Below are positions 10,473-21,329 of a stretch of 64,000 nucleotides of DNA, piece after piece. The position numbers were made by a program, and so were the translations under genes. Below the pieces are notes generated by a model. That model was not told the origin of the DNA. It searched no databases and worked only from the letters and a program-made list of their open reading frames with translations. Location of the stretch: NCBI GenBank assembly GCA_002049455.2, contig KV918793.1, forward strand, positions 342,128-406,127, in the 5' to 3' direction. Origin of the DNA: Porphyra umbilicalis. Its lineage: Eukaryota > Rhodophyta > Bangiophyceae > Bangiales > Bangiaceae. How positions within the stretch are numbered: position 1 is the first letter of the stretch; every line of letters starts with the position of its first letter.

Positions 10473-11937
10473 GCATATGGGGAGGTGTGTCAGCGTACTA
10501 GCGTGGGAAGAGTCATGAATGATACGTAGCCGCGTTCTGTTAGAGTGGTTGACTGCACCTCAATACTTCAGCTCTGACACTCAACAGCCTGCTTGCATGG
10601 CCAAGAACGTCGCATCGCTAGAGGTGAACCGATCGAAGCCGATGCCGGCTGTGACGGCGCTGGGCTGCTCGCGGGCCGCGACGTAACCGGGGGGGGGGGG
10701 GGGAGGTGGAGGTGGACGGGAAAAGGCACCAGAGGATACGCGAGGGTACGTCTCGTCAAAGAATGGAGAGAGGGGCGTCGAGGAAAACAGAACGAAGCAG
10801 AAAACAGCGATACACAAAGGGAGGAGAGGTGGGGGGGGGGCTGGCAGTCGAAAAGGCAATGGCAGAGGTCCGGAACATCGCCATGGTGGCGCTTGAGAGA
10901 CGCTGGCAAGGGCAGCGGGCGTCTTTACGACGGCAGGACGTGGACGCCACGGCGCGCCGTTCGGACCAGCTCAGAGCCCCTGCCCGATCCTTCCTCAGGG
11001 TCTTGTTGATTTCAAGTAGGCGTCTCATGCGGACCAACGTCCTCTTAATCCGAACTGTAATCGGTTTCACCGCTTGATCTGTCCCTTTGTACGATTATTC
11101 AGGTCTTGATTGGCCAACAATCTACGATGATGATTGACCCAGTTCGCGCCACTTTGACTTGGAGCGCTTAACATGTTGTCCAACGAAGCTGTCTACGGCT
11201 TCCTGGGTTGCACTCGCCGCGTCAGCGACCTGGCCCCTCCCCGACGTTTTACCTCGCCTATCGCTGTCGCTCACCGCTTCCTTTGCATAATATCCTCAAG
11301 CGCCCCGCTGGTTTCCCCCGCCGAGCCGATATCCGACCCCGCCGTCTTCGCGTCGCTTCTTTCTTTCCGAGCACCGTCGTTTTGGTCTTTGACCTACTGC
11401 ACCTGGACTTTCCAGGTTCCTGTTGCTCATCATATCGATGAGGAAACTGGCACGCTAGCATGGCCCATAGCGTGAGAGTCGTATTACTTGCACTTGGCGA
11501 TAAACGTACTCGGTACTCTAAACATGCGCTCCGGCCATTGCGTACCAATTGGTGCTTGTCCATTGTGGGATGAATACGTTTGCTTTCTCCGTGGTCGTGA
11601 CCAGACGCCGAAGAAGCGAGTCCAAATGCTCTACCAAGGGTACCAGAAACCCATTGTGAAGGACGGGTGCAGTAAGGTCATCTTTTTTTAGTGTCAGCTG
11701 CGCGGATTCCGGCCACACATATGTGTACGGGCCGTACTCACGATTCTGCCGGACGAAATGCCGTTAGACAATATGGGCGGCATACGCAAAGTTGCGGGTC
11801 ATTGAGGGTAGGGAGGACTGAGGCCACTACACAGGAATCACATTTCAATCTGCAGGCTCTGTACTTAAGTCCGATCATGAGACAGTGGCGTGAATAACTC
11901 CGTCCGCGGTGACGTGCACGCGTTGAATGGTGGGCGG
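10473..11937. other. No supported gene
   Basis: A 15-base G run lies near 10690. Open frames around 10593-11077 (plus) and 11173-11475 (plus) reach about 100-140 codons but have no recognisable motif and overlap equally long frames in other phases. The rest looks intergenic. Confidence 0.45.
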
Positions 11938-12648
11938 CTATGTAGACTTTATACCGATGTGTGTGACGGAAGTGAGCCCGGCTTGTTGTCGACTTTTTCG
12001 TGTTGCTATTTTCCAGTAGTACCCCGGTACACGCTTCTTCTTTCTTCGAAGGAAACGCACGAGCATGTTGCGGAGGAGGTTCTCAAGAGGCTCCAAGGTA
12101 TCGACCTTCGACCCGTAGTCGAACCAGCGCACCTTGGCGATGAGGGTACCGCCTGTCTGGCGTAAGCCCAAGAGTTTGTCATTCACATACCCGTCTGCGG
12201 TCGCTGGGGGGTGCTTGGGTTCCTTGATACCGTCTTTCAAGACGTGGGGCACCGTGTTCGTCGTCGTTGGACGCCGAGCTTCGGTCACATGGGCACTGCT
12301 GACGCGCATTTCCTCTTCGACTTTGTTCATGTCGAACGTGGTGGCGTCAGCGTCTAGAACCACGAACGGGCCAGTGGCTTTGCTTTTCAGCTTATGTTGC
12401 CGGTTGTTTTTGGTCGTGTACACGTAGTCGCCAACTTTGACATCCGCGTTGCGGGTCGCTACCGGGTGGTCGAAGTTACGCTTGTCACGATGTGGCGTCT
12501 GACGGAAGGCCTCGACTACTACAGGGATCTGCCGGCGAAGGCGGGCAAGGAACCTGCGTTTGTGAGCCTGGGTTGACCCATCATTGAGATTTTTCTTACT
12601 GGCCAATGGTGGGCCCAGGAGCATCGTCGGCAGCCGCTCCCACTGCAT
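11938..12648 (-). pseudogene. Ty3/gypsy integrase C-terminus with chromodomain-like tail
   Basis: This minus-strand frame of 236 codons has the layout of the end of a Ty3/gypsy pol. A basic segment (KRRFLARLRRQIPVVVEAFR) is followed by the integrase SH3-like region (VKVGDYVYTTKNNRQHKLKS, then TGPFVVLDAD). A chromodomain-like motif follows (LIAKVRWFDYGS, then DTLEPLENLLRNMLVRFLRRK). In intact elements this part guides integration into heterochromatin. Reverse transcriptase, RNase H and the catalytic D,D(35)E part are missing upstream: the sequence beyond 12600 does not continue the family. No LTR is visible. It is a 3' fragment of a chromovirus-type retrotransposon. Confidence 0.75.
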
Positions 12649-13711
12649 CTCAGCCGCATCTCACTGCACTTCGGCTGCATTTCGCAGACCATCGCATTTT
12701 CGAAAGCTTCGCACGACAGGCCTGCAGATGTCCACATATGTGAGTCCAGATGCATGGATTCTTTGCAAAGCAATGTCATCCGTTTAACTGGCTGCGGCGA
12801 GGTGATGTATAATTTGATTTATTTATTTCCTACTTCCTTCAAGCCTTAACGGCGCGCTAATTCTTGTTCTGCCATCCGCCGGTTATCACGTCACGGATGG
12901 AGCTTGCCGCCACTTGCCGTCACTTGCATGAAGTTGTCGCCACTTGACTTGAGCTGCTTTCCAGGCAGGCCACTTGACAGCCCGACATCAGCAGCCTGCT
13001 ATGTCTGGCACCCGTGTCGGGTGGTAAGACACACTGTCGCAGACACCGGGTACACCGCCCTGACGCTGTCGTGTCCGGGAGCACAACCGTGGCTGCTTCT
13101 GAACTGCGGTGCTGCGGCTCTGGGCGAGTCGAGGCTGTGCAACGGGCCAAGTCGAATTGATCAGGTTGCATTTATAATGCACCTGCACTGCATCTTCGTT
13201 CATGTCAACCTCAGAACAGGTGCGTGCCTCCCAAGTATCTCCTGCACAACTCACCCGCCACAGGCGTGGGCGTCATTTCCTCAGCGTGTGCACGAAAATG
13301 GGGCCATCACAGGCAAGCAAGAGTAGCACAGGACGAGCGAAGCGCGCAGGGGAGGCGTCAGTTCGTGCGTCCATGAAAAGCACCAGGTGGCGCCCCCCCC
13401 CCCCACACACGCCCCCACCCCCCCGCCCCCCCCCACACCAACTTACGCACACACCCGCGCCGCTGCCGCCACAGCCGTGGCCACCCGTCCCAGGTGAGCG
13501 GCGGCGCTGAGGGCGGCCTCACCCCGCCCTTCTCCCCACCTACGCCCAAACCCGTGGCATGCCGTGGCCCAACGCCCACCACCCCCTCCCCCCCAAGCAC
13601 ATACCTACACCTGCGGGCGGCTTCTTGCCGCCCTCCTTTCCATCCACGCCCAAACCCGCGGGCTGCGCTGCCTCCCCAGTGGCCTCACACCCCCTCCTTC
13701 CACTCCCCCCC
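12649..13711. other. No supported gene; simple motifs and C tracts
   Basis: The stretch 12895-12955 repeats CCACTTGNCG-like motifs. Positions 13390-13440 are almost pure C with scattered A. Short open frames (up to about 140 codons, 12904-13326 plus) show no family resemblance. The C-rich stretch from 13500 onward runs into the next low-complexity region. Confidence 0.45.
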
Positions 13712-14001
13712 TTAAACCCGCGCGCACATCTGCCCACCGCTGCCATCTCCGTGGGTGCGCGGCAGCGCCGAGGGTGGCCTCTCTCCCCCCCCCCCCCACG
13801 ATAGAACCCGCGGCTCAGCGGCCATCGCCGTAGCCTCACGCCCCCGCCCCCCCCCAACCGGCTGAGACGCGCCCAATGGTCGCTCTTCCGACGGGCGACG
13901 AGGGGCTCGGTGCCGCCGCACCAGGGCACCGCCGCCACCCCTGCGGCGCCGTGAAAGAAGACTCGCCAGGGGGGCCGGGGAGGGGACCGTCGCCCCAAGC
14001 A

Positions 14002-14041
<40 letters not shown>

Positions 14042-15166
14042 CGGCACCGCCGACGCCGCTGCCGCGAGCACGTGCGCGCCCGCCGTAGATCTGTCAACGC
14101 GCGGCGGCGGGGGCGGCGGCGGCGGCGGCGGCGGCGCGTGCGGCGCTGCCGTCGGGCGCAGCGTCACCTGCGCGTTGCGCCACGTATGCGAGCCCGCCGA
14201 CACGCGTGGCACGACGATTGTTGGGGGCGGGGGCGGGGGCGACCACCCCCCCGCCGCCGCCTGGTCGACGGCGAGCGCGGCGGCGAGGGCCACGACGTCT
14301 AGAAGCGACGCGATTTGGTTGTTCAGCTGCCAGTTTATTCCGTCGTAGAGGATGTAGGCGGGGGGGGGGTGGGTGGGAGGGGCGGGGGGTGGGGCCCACC
14401 GGCGCCCGAACGGGCGCCGCCGGGGGGGGGGGGGCGTGCGGGGGCGAGGAAGCTCTGCCGCCCCATCATCGTCGCCTTGAAGGTCGAGGCCGCCCGTGCC
14501 GACGTGGGTGATGGGGGGGGGGAGGGAAGGGGGGGGGGGGTCGCCGTCGCCGCCGCCACCACCGTTGCCGCCGCCGTCGAAGGCGTCGTCGTTGCCGCGA
14601 CGACCGCCCTTGCCGCCGCCATCGGTGCTATCGTCGCCGTCGCTGCCGCCACTGCCGTTGCCGCTGCCGTCGGCGCCGTCGGCGCCGTCGCTGCCGCCAC
14701 TGTTGCCGCCATTGCCGCGGCCGCTGCCGCCACCGCCGCCGGCGTTGCCGCCGTCGCCGCCTTTGCCGCCGCAGGCTCCGCCGCTGCCGTCGCCGCCTTC
14801 TCTGCGGCTGCCACCGCCGCCGCCGCCACCGCCGTCGCCGCCGCCCCTGCCGCCGCCGCCGCCGCCGCCGTCCCCGCCATCACCGCCGCCGTAGCCTCTG
14901 TCGCCACCGACGTCACCTCTGGCGCATTGCCGCCCCGCGGCGTCTCCACAACCGCCTCGTGCCTGCGGCCGGGCGGCGTGAGCGGGCGTCGGGTGGCGGC
15001 GGCGGCCGACGCGGTGTAGGCGGCGGCGGCGGCGGCGGCGGCGGGCGCGCCGACCAGCCCGCCGGCGACGGCGGATGGGACGTCCGCAACGCCGACGGCG
15101 GCCCTGACAGCGGCGGCAGGAAGGGTGGCTTGGAGAAGGCGGCGGCTCGAGGCCATGGCCGTCCAC
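13712..15166 (-). CDS. Possible Gly/Pro-rich low-complexity protein
   Basis: A 484-codon minus-strand frame begins basic. It continues as a long Gly/Asp/Ser-rich stretch, a Pro-rich stretch and a short segment of normal composition around 14260-14345. That segment includes AYILYDGINWQLNNQIASLL and is the only part that looks like folded protein. Polyproline runs follow to the end. The DNA is dominated by GGC/CCG trinucleotides, and equally long frames (for example 14315-15019 plus, poly-Ala) exist in other phases, so coding is far from certain. It could be one or more exons of a low-complexity extracellular or RNA-binding protein. No function is assigned. Confidence 0.3.
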
Positions 15167-15931
15167 ATGTGGTGGCGGGTCCGTGTGGGGTCGCCGCCAC
15201 CGCCGCCGCCGCCGCCGCCATCGCCGTTATGGAAGAGGGTGGGTGGTTGGCACGGAGAAGAGAGGGGGCGGTGCCGGTGCTGGTGGTGGCCGCCGCCGCA
15301 AGGACGACCGTCGACCACCGTCGCGTCACGGATTGCGCGGCAAGGCTCGTGGCCGGCCGGCCGCCGCCGCCGCCGCCGCCGCTGGCCGCCGTGGCGCGCG
15401 GGGCTTCAAGGCGCGCCGCGTGCGGGGCGGCGCGGCGGGGCAATGCGCGGCTGCGGAGGCGGCCGCGGCGGCGGCGGCGGCGGCCGCCGGCGCTCGCGCG
15501 CGCGGCGGTGGAGGCCGCGCGCACGCGCGCGCGCCGGTGCAGCAGTTGGGCGCGCGTGTCGCCGCCGCCGCTGCCTCTGTCACCGCACAACGTCGTTGTC
15601 GGCGCCGTCCAATGCGGCGTAGCCCTCTCCCCTCCCCCTACCCCCCCCGACCCCCCCCCTCTCCGCCCCACCTACCGCCCAGCCCGCTGCCGGCGGTGGC
15701 ATCGGGCTACCGCTCATATACTTTCATCTTTCCCGAAGATGTTACCTTCCTCGTCCAAATTGCGATCAACAGATGTAGCGCAGATGCAGTCTCATGCAGT
15801 GTTGGACATACCAAGTGCAATCCCTGTGTACACATGCGTGGAGCTCTTCTCTTCATCCCGACAGAGAACAGCGCAGGCACTCACATCAGCAAACCAAGAA
15901 GAACAAACCAAAGCGAAAGGTGGAGCTCTTG
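15167..15931. other. GC-rich low-complexity spacer
   Basis: (GGC)n and (CGCG)n tracts continue to about 15700. From 15710 the sequence becomes balanced and forms the 3' flank of the minus-strand gene that ends at 15932. No other feature is seen. Confidence 0.45.
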
Positions 15932-18900
15932 TCACTCGCTCTTCTCCTGCTTCTCGCCATCCTCATCCTCCTTCTTCTCCTCGCCATCGTCCTCCTCCTC
16001 CTCCTCCTCGCCATCGGCCTTCGCCTCCTCCTCCTCCTCCTCGCCGACGCCTTCCTCCTCCTCCTCCTCCTCGCCGTCGCCTTCCGCCTCCTCCTCCTCC
16101 TCGCCTTCTGTCCCACAGTACTTCATCCACTGGGTATCGAACTTCGCCTCGGGGTCTCGTACAGCAGCCACGTGCAGCTCCGCGCCGATGAACTCCCCGG
16201 CGCCCTCCATCGCCCTCTCCTCAAACTCCACGACGCTGTCGTCCGACTCCCGGTCATACGACCCGTCTTTGGAAGAAGAGAGCCACATGGAGAAGTCGTC
16301 GTGGGCGCGGGCGACGACGCTACCCTCGGCCTTGACAGCCAGCTTTTGTGCAGCTGACGTCCCGACACGAGCAGCAGACATCAAACGCTGCCGCCGCTTC
16401 TCGTCGCGAGCGGATGGCGCCGTCGCCATGACAGGGACGGCAACGTAGACGACCTCCCCGTCCGGGGCCAAGTCGGACTCCTTGGCGTCGCTCTCGTCGT
16501 TCAGAGAGTCCTGGATGGCCCGCAGCCCGGTCTGCGACCTCACGAACAGGGTACGGCGCCCGAGCTTGTCGATCCTCGTGTGGGTGCCCAGCGTGGACTC
16601 GGGGTCCTTCAACGCAGCCGAGTAGCGGTCCGTCACGTCCCTGGCGAAGAGCTTGACCCACTGGCAGTCTGTCTGCTCTGCCGAGGCGCGCAGAGCCGTA
16701 AGCTCTTCGCAGAAGTACCCGCGGTGGGACGGGTTCACGTTACCCATCATCTGTTTCAGCCCACCTGCGGTGTACACGTCGGAAAGAAGGTGAGCTCGAA
16801 TCTGCACAAGTCACAGAGTCACAATCACGCCAGAGGCAGTCCAAATGCACAATGCAGATGCAGAACCAATTATATGTGAGATGTCGTCAGATGTAGGATA
16901 TAGGAGTCCAACGCACCCCGTAACAGCTAAACGCCATCAAATAAGGTCATAGGGAGACAACACTCTCATGACAACACAGACGCACGTTCCTTACCTTCGC
17001 GAGGATAAGCGCAATAACGGCCGGCGTGAGACGCAACACCCGTCGCCCCTTATGATAATCATCTTTGAGGGCGTCTGTCACGTCGTACCGATCGATGAAG
17101 GAGGCGAACACATTGTACAGCGCAATGCGCCTACGTTTCGTGTTGAGGAAGCGCCGCCCCTTGAGCCACCACAGACCGATCGCCGGAGTGTGCTCATCGC
17201 TGTCGCTCCCGTCGTTGTCCACCTCCGTGGTGTCGTACACCACAAGCGACGTCCACATGCCCCAGATCCACGTGCTCAACCCATGGTGGGCCGCTGAGCG
17301 AGCCAGGGCGCACTGGCCGAGGATGTCCGTCGTGCGCGCCGTCGTCATCTTATTCTCCGCATCTGCTGGCCGCAGCCGCGCGTTCACAACCGCCGTTTCC
17401 CGCGCCAGCACCTCCGCCCGCTCAATGCTTGCCGGCGCCACCGCCATGATGCAGGCGATGTACATCGCCCGCGAGTCGTCATTGCAAAGATAAACATCGT
17501 CCGCGTCTTCAGGGTTGCCCAAGAGGGCAAGCGTGCGCGCACTCACCTCCCGCCGGACAGCCAGAGTCAGCGCCACCACGGCCAGCTCGTTTGGGTCCAC
17601 CATTGGGCCCTTACCCTTGTCCTTCTTCGCGCTTGCGGGTGTCGCATCCTGTGACTTTCTTTTGGTGCTGGTCGACGGCACCGCCTTGGCTTGGTTTTTC
17701 CGCTCGACGCTCGCCGGCGGCGCCGCCGGCGGTGCCTTCGCGCCGGCCTTCCCCGTCTTGGTGGAGGCCATGCCAGCATCAACGGCAGTAGTGCTTGACG
17801 CTTCGAGTGAGCGCGCACGCGCTGCAGCTTGCTCTTTTAAGGCCGCCGCGGCGGACCCGTTGGAGCCGTCCATGGCATCCTGATCATCCTTGTGCGCAAG
17901 CTCGCGGAGCGACGTCGCCTTCATCGAGCGTCGGCGCTTCTTGTTGGCGACAACAGCGTTCGGCGGACGCGGTGGTGCGCGCTCATCGTCAGTACCGGTT
18001 TCAGACTGTGTCGTCTGTGCAATCAATGAGCCAGGGGGACACACAGTCGGGAGAAACGAGAATCGAGGAATGGTGTGGGCGTCCCGATGGAACTCGAATG
18101 CATGTGAGTTGCCGTCCACATGCGATCCCAATGCATGTGGGTTGAGATCTAGATGCGATCCCAATGCACGTGAGTTGCAGTCTAAATGCGATCAATGACA
18201 TCAGATGTGATGGAAATGACGTCGGATTGCCGCAGTCGACATCGAAATGCAACATGAATAACCCACATCAATCGCGCAAACGTACCGAGTTCCTGCTAGA
18301 CACCTCGTCACTGGCTTTCGCCTGCCGCCCGCGCTTGCTCTTTTCAGCCTGTGTTGCATGCAGACATTGACGCCAAGTCAGAAAGCGGCACAGGGCGTGA
18401 GATGGTGACACTTCCCAGCATACAAGTAAGTGCCAACAGTGCCAGCCAGCATGGACAATAAGCAGATCTACACCCGCATGATCAAGATGGACCACCACAA
18501 AACGTACCGTCAGCTCCGCTGCAGCCGCACCTCGCGCGCCGCCAATTGCCGATGCAGCCCTGCTTCTCCCACCACCACGCGCAGACGCAGCCCCGCCTCG
18601 CGCTCCGCCACGTGCGGATGCGGCCCCGCGCTGCGCACTGCCACGCGCCGATGCAGCCCCGCCTCGCGCGCCGTCACGCGTGGGAAGGTTCTTGAGGGCT
18701 TCTGTCGCGCCCGACTGCGTCAGCGTCGACTGGCGCAGCTGCAAAGAATCCTCCTCAACCGGCGTCCCGACCTTAGGCGTCCCCTCACTGTCTTTGGCCG
18801 CCGCACTCTTCGCCTTGGCCCCCCTCCCTGCCTTCGCCGCCCCCCTCCCTGCCTTGGCAGCCCCCCGCCCGGGCGTGCCCGCACTCGCCGCCGCTCGACC

Positions 18901-19542
18901 TGTCCCCTTCATCTTTCCGGCGGGCGCCGACGCCGGCAGCGTGAGTGCTGCCACCACGGGCCAGGGCGTGGTCAAGATGACGTCGCCCCTCCTCGCGTCG
19001 CCCAAAAAGCCTCCGCCGGCGCCACAAGCCGCGTTTCCCGGCTCGTACCAAACCCCGCCGATCGCCGCGTCGTCCTCCGCGGCAGCGCCCGCGTTTTCCG
19101 CCGCGTTGCCGCCCGCGCGGCCCGCCCCGTCCCCCGCCGCGTCCTTGGGCGCCGAGTCGGCCGCCGGCAACAGCGCCTGGCTTGCCGCCACCAACAACGC
19201 CTTCCCCGCCGCGGAAGCTGGGTCACCGCCGGCGCCGCCGGCCGAAATGTTCGTCGCCTCGCCCGCCGCTGCCAACTCCGCCCCCCCCACCGCCTCGAGT
19301 GTGGCCTCCCCCGCCGCAGCCAGCAGCGCCTCGCCGGCCACTGCCGACACCGGATCGCCACAGGCGCCGCCCACCGAGTCGTCCGCCGCCTCCCACGACA
19401 CCGCCTCTACCGGATCTCCGCCTGCGCCGCGCACGGCCGCAGACCGAGCTGGATCGCTGCTCGCATCGCTCGGGACAGTACCCTCTGTCTCGCGCTTTGC
19501 AAGGGCACTCGGACCCACAGCAAGGGGTAACGTGCGGCTCAT
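15932..19542 (-). CDS. Four-exon gene of unknown function, ~995 residues
   Basis: Proposed minus-strand exons are 19542-18508, 18348-18286, 18014-16995 and 16801-15932. The three introns (159, 271 and 193 bp) have GTACGT, GTACGT and GTAAGG donors and CAG acceptors, and all fall in phase 0. Joined, they give about 995 residues. Exon 1 is Ala/Gly-rich, then basic with repeated RGGAASA-like units. Exon 2 is short and Lys/Ser-rich. Exon 3 opens with a nuclear-type basic patch (KKRRRS) and a Lys-rich linker, then becomes an ordinary globular segment. Exon 4 ends in a long Glu/Asp tract. A basic N-terminal half with an acidic tail suggests a nuclear or chromatin-associated protein, but I recognise no domain. 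The start is uncertain; in-frame Met codons also lie at 19590 and 19677. Confidence 0.6.
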
Positions 19543-20265
19543 GCCAAACGAGGGGGGCACCCCGAAGCACCACAAGCCCTTGGAGATCATATCCAGCCGT
19601 CGTCGTCCCGGCGACGACGGCGGGCCTGCAACGGGCCACAGAAGGCAAACGGTGCCAGATCCTCGAACCACGATCACACTGCGCTCAATAGCTCGCAGTC
19701 ACATCTCACTGCATCTGGTAATGTCTGAACCAATCAAAAGCGCCACAGAAGAGTACAAATGTGACCGTTAAAGCCAGACGTGGGAGCAGCGCGCACAAGC
19801 CGCCCGGGCTTTACCTTGAAAGACCGCTGCGTCAGCCACCGCGCCCCCCCGGCCCCGAACCCCCCCCCCCCCCCCCCCCCACCCCCTCTCCTCGCCCACA
19901 ACCCCCCGCCCCCCACTTCCCCCCCCCCTTTTTCCGTGCGCGCCGCCGCGGCCTTGCCACCGGAGCCGCGACCTGCGCCAGCAGTGAGACGACTGCCTTC
20001 CACCGCTCACTTCCAATCTGCCGTTAGATGGGTCCCCCCAAGGCACCCGAGTGTCAGTTGCTCAGCCGTTGACGACGGTAATAAATTCGCGACGAGATCG
20101 TCGTGACAACAGAGTTGTCAATGTGTGCTCCACATCCATTTTTATTAGATAGTTGTGAGACATACATCTTTTAATCGCGATCAATTGTGACATCGGGCGA
20201 GGTCTTGTACTTCACACTGTGAAGTCCACGCCATCATCCACTCTTGTGGCACGCAGACGCATTGT
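19543..20265. other. Intergenic; C tracts and short palindromes
   Basis: Positions 19850-19935 are C-rich with an 18-base C run. Short palindromes occur in the AT-richer part, such as GACGAGATCGTC near 20090 and CTTCACACTGTGAAG near 20210. I see no gene. Confidence 0.5.
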
Positions 20266-20745
20266 TATTGCTATGAGCCCAATTTTGGCCGATGCCAAGC
20301 GCTACGCAAGCAAGAGAGGGACTTTACATTTCAACGATATCTCTTCTGATTTTTGTGTAACTCCACTGACTGCGTTAATTGTTGAGTGTGGACGACTTGC
20401 TGTCAAACTTGTGATAGACGGGTCAGATGCCCATGGCTGACGGCGTCGGCGCCGTCGTCAGCATCCACTCCAGCGGCAGCGTCGCGATCGCTGCCGCGCC
20501 GCCGCCGCCGCACACCAGGTCGGCGGCGCGGCGGCGGTGCGGCGGCGCGGCAAGGGCGGCAAAGAGGCCGCGTCAAGGCGGTCGTGGCAAGGCGGCGACG
20601 CGGTGGCGCGGTGCGGCAGATGGTGCGTGGAGGATGTTTGCGCGCTGGTAGGCGAAGGGAGGCGGCTTTCCGGGCGGCGGCGGCTGCAAGGCGAAAGCTG
20701 TGGAAGCCTTCCCTGCCGCCACACCCGACGTGCGGGGGCCGCCGC
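20266..20745 (-). mobile_element. Element B (second copy of the 260-bp-repeat element), left part
   Basis: Positions 20266-20455 are the inverted counterpart of the right end of element A (3950-4141). This includes the TIR core at 20283-20303 and the block reading GACGGCGTCGGCGCCGTCG. From 20456 the GC-rich 260-bp repeat follows in inverted orientation; its landmark AAAGCTGTGGAAGCC is near 20695. The element is then cut at 20750 by the outer copia and resumes at 31628. Confidence 0.75.
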
Positions 20746-20750
20746 GGCGG
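20746..20750 (+). repeat. Target-site duplication GGCGG, left
   Basis: GGCGG precedes the outer copia 5' LTR and recurs at 31628-31632 directly after the 3' LTR. Because the target is a GGC repeat, part of this match could be chance. The precise juxtaposition to both LTR ends supports it. Confidence 0.65.
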
Positions 20751-21168
20751 ATTTGGACTGTGATGCTCGTCGCCGACTCCACTGGCGCTTTACGGATGGA
20801 TGATGGTCGGTGACCCTTATGGTACCCCACATGGTACATTTGCAAGACGTGGTCAAGTTGCACACATTCGTGTTGGGTCATCTTGGGGCGTTACTTTTGG
20901 CATGTTTTGGATTTGATCTTCGCTTTGCTCCAGTGGCTTTTGATTTGGTGAGTGATTCGATCTGGTGCGAGGGCGTGGGCGTCGGTGTGGCCACGAGAGG
21001 AGGGAGCACTTTGGCAGGTGGGGACTATTTCAGAGATGCTTTCGGTTTGGAGAGGCGGGCGAGCCTTAGGACAACCAACAAAGCACGTTCGCTCACACAC
21101 ACACACGCTCAAGCCACTCAACCACTTCACCGTGGTCCCCCAACCCCTATCCCCACTGCGTTTCAACA
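20751..21168 (+). repeat. Outer copia 5' LTR (418 bp)
   Basis: It matches 31209-31627 and ends in canonical CA (TTTCAACA). It contains a short CA microsatellite near 21098. The canonical 5' TG has changed to AT in this copy. Confidence 0.92.
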
Positions 21169-21182
21169 GGTTATGGGCCCAG
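21169..21182 (+). other. Primer-binding site, tRNA-iMet anticodon half (outer)
   Basis: GGTTATGGGCCCAG follows the LTR directly. It is complementary to the anticodon stem-loop region of eukaryotic initiator tRNA-Met (CTGGGCCCATAACC), not to the tRNA 3' end. Drosophila copia is known to prime from such a cleaved 5' half-tRNA. The same sequence follows the nested element's LTR at 23773. Confidence 0.85.
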
Positions 21183-21329
21183 AACCGGGGCTGTGGCAAG
21201 AGCAAGGTGTGCCGGCTGGTGTCGCGGCGGCCGCGGCAAGTGCGAAGAGAAGGAGGTCAAGGTGGTTCAAGGACGTGGCGGTCAAGGCGAACGGCTCGGC
21301 AAGGTCGGGCGATACGACAAGACGACATC

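Noticed and set aside
14496-15019. Poly-Ala and poly-Pro frames on the plus strand
   Set aside because: They mirror the minus-strand trinucleotide tract. Only the minus-strand frame contains a segment of normal composition.
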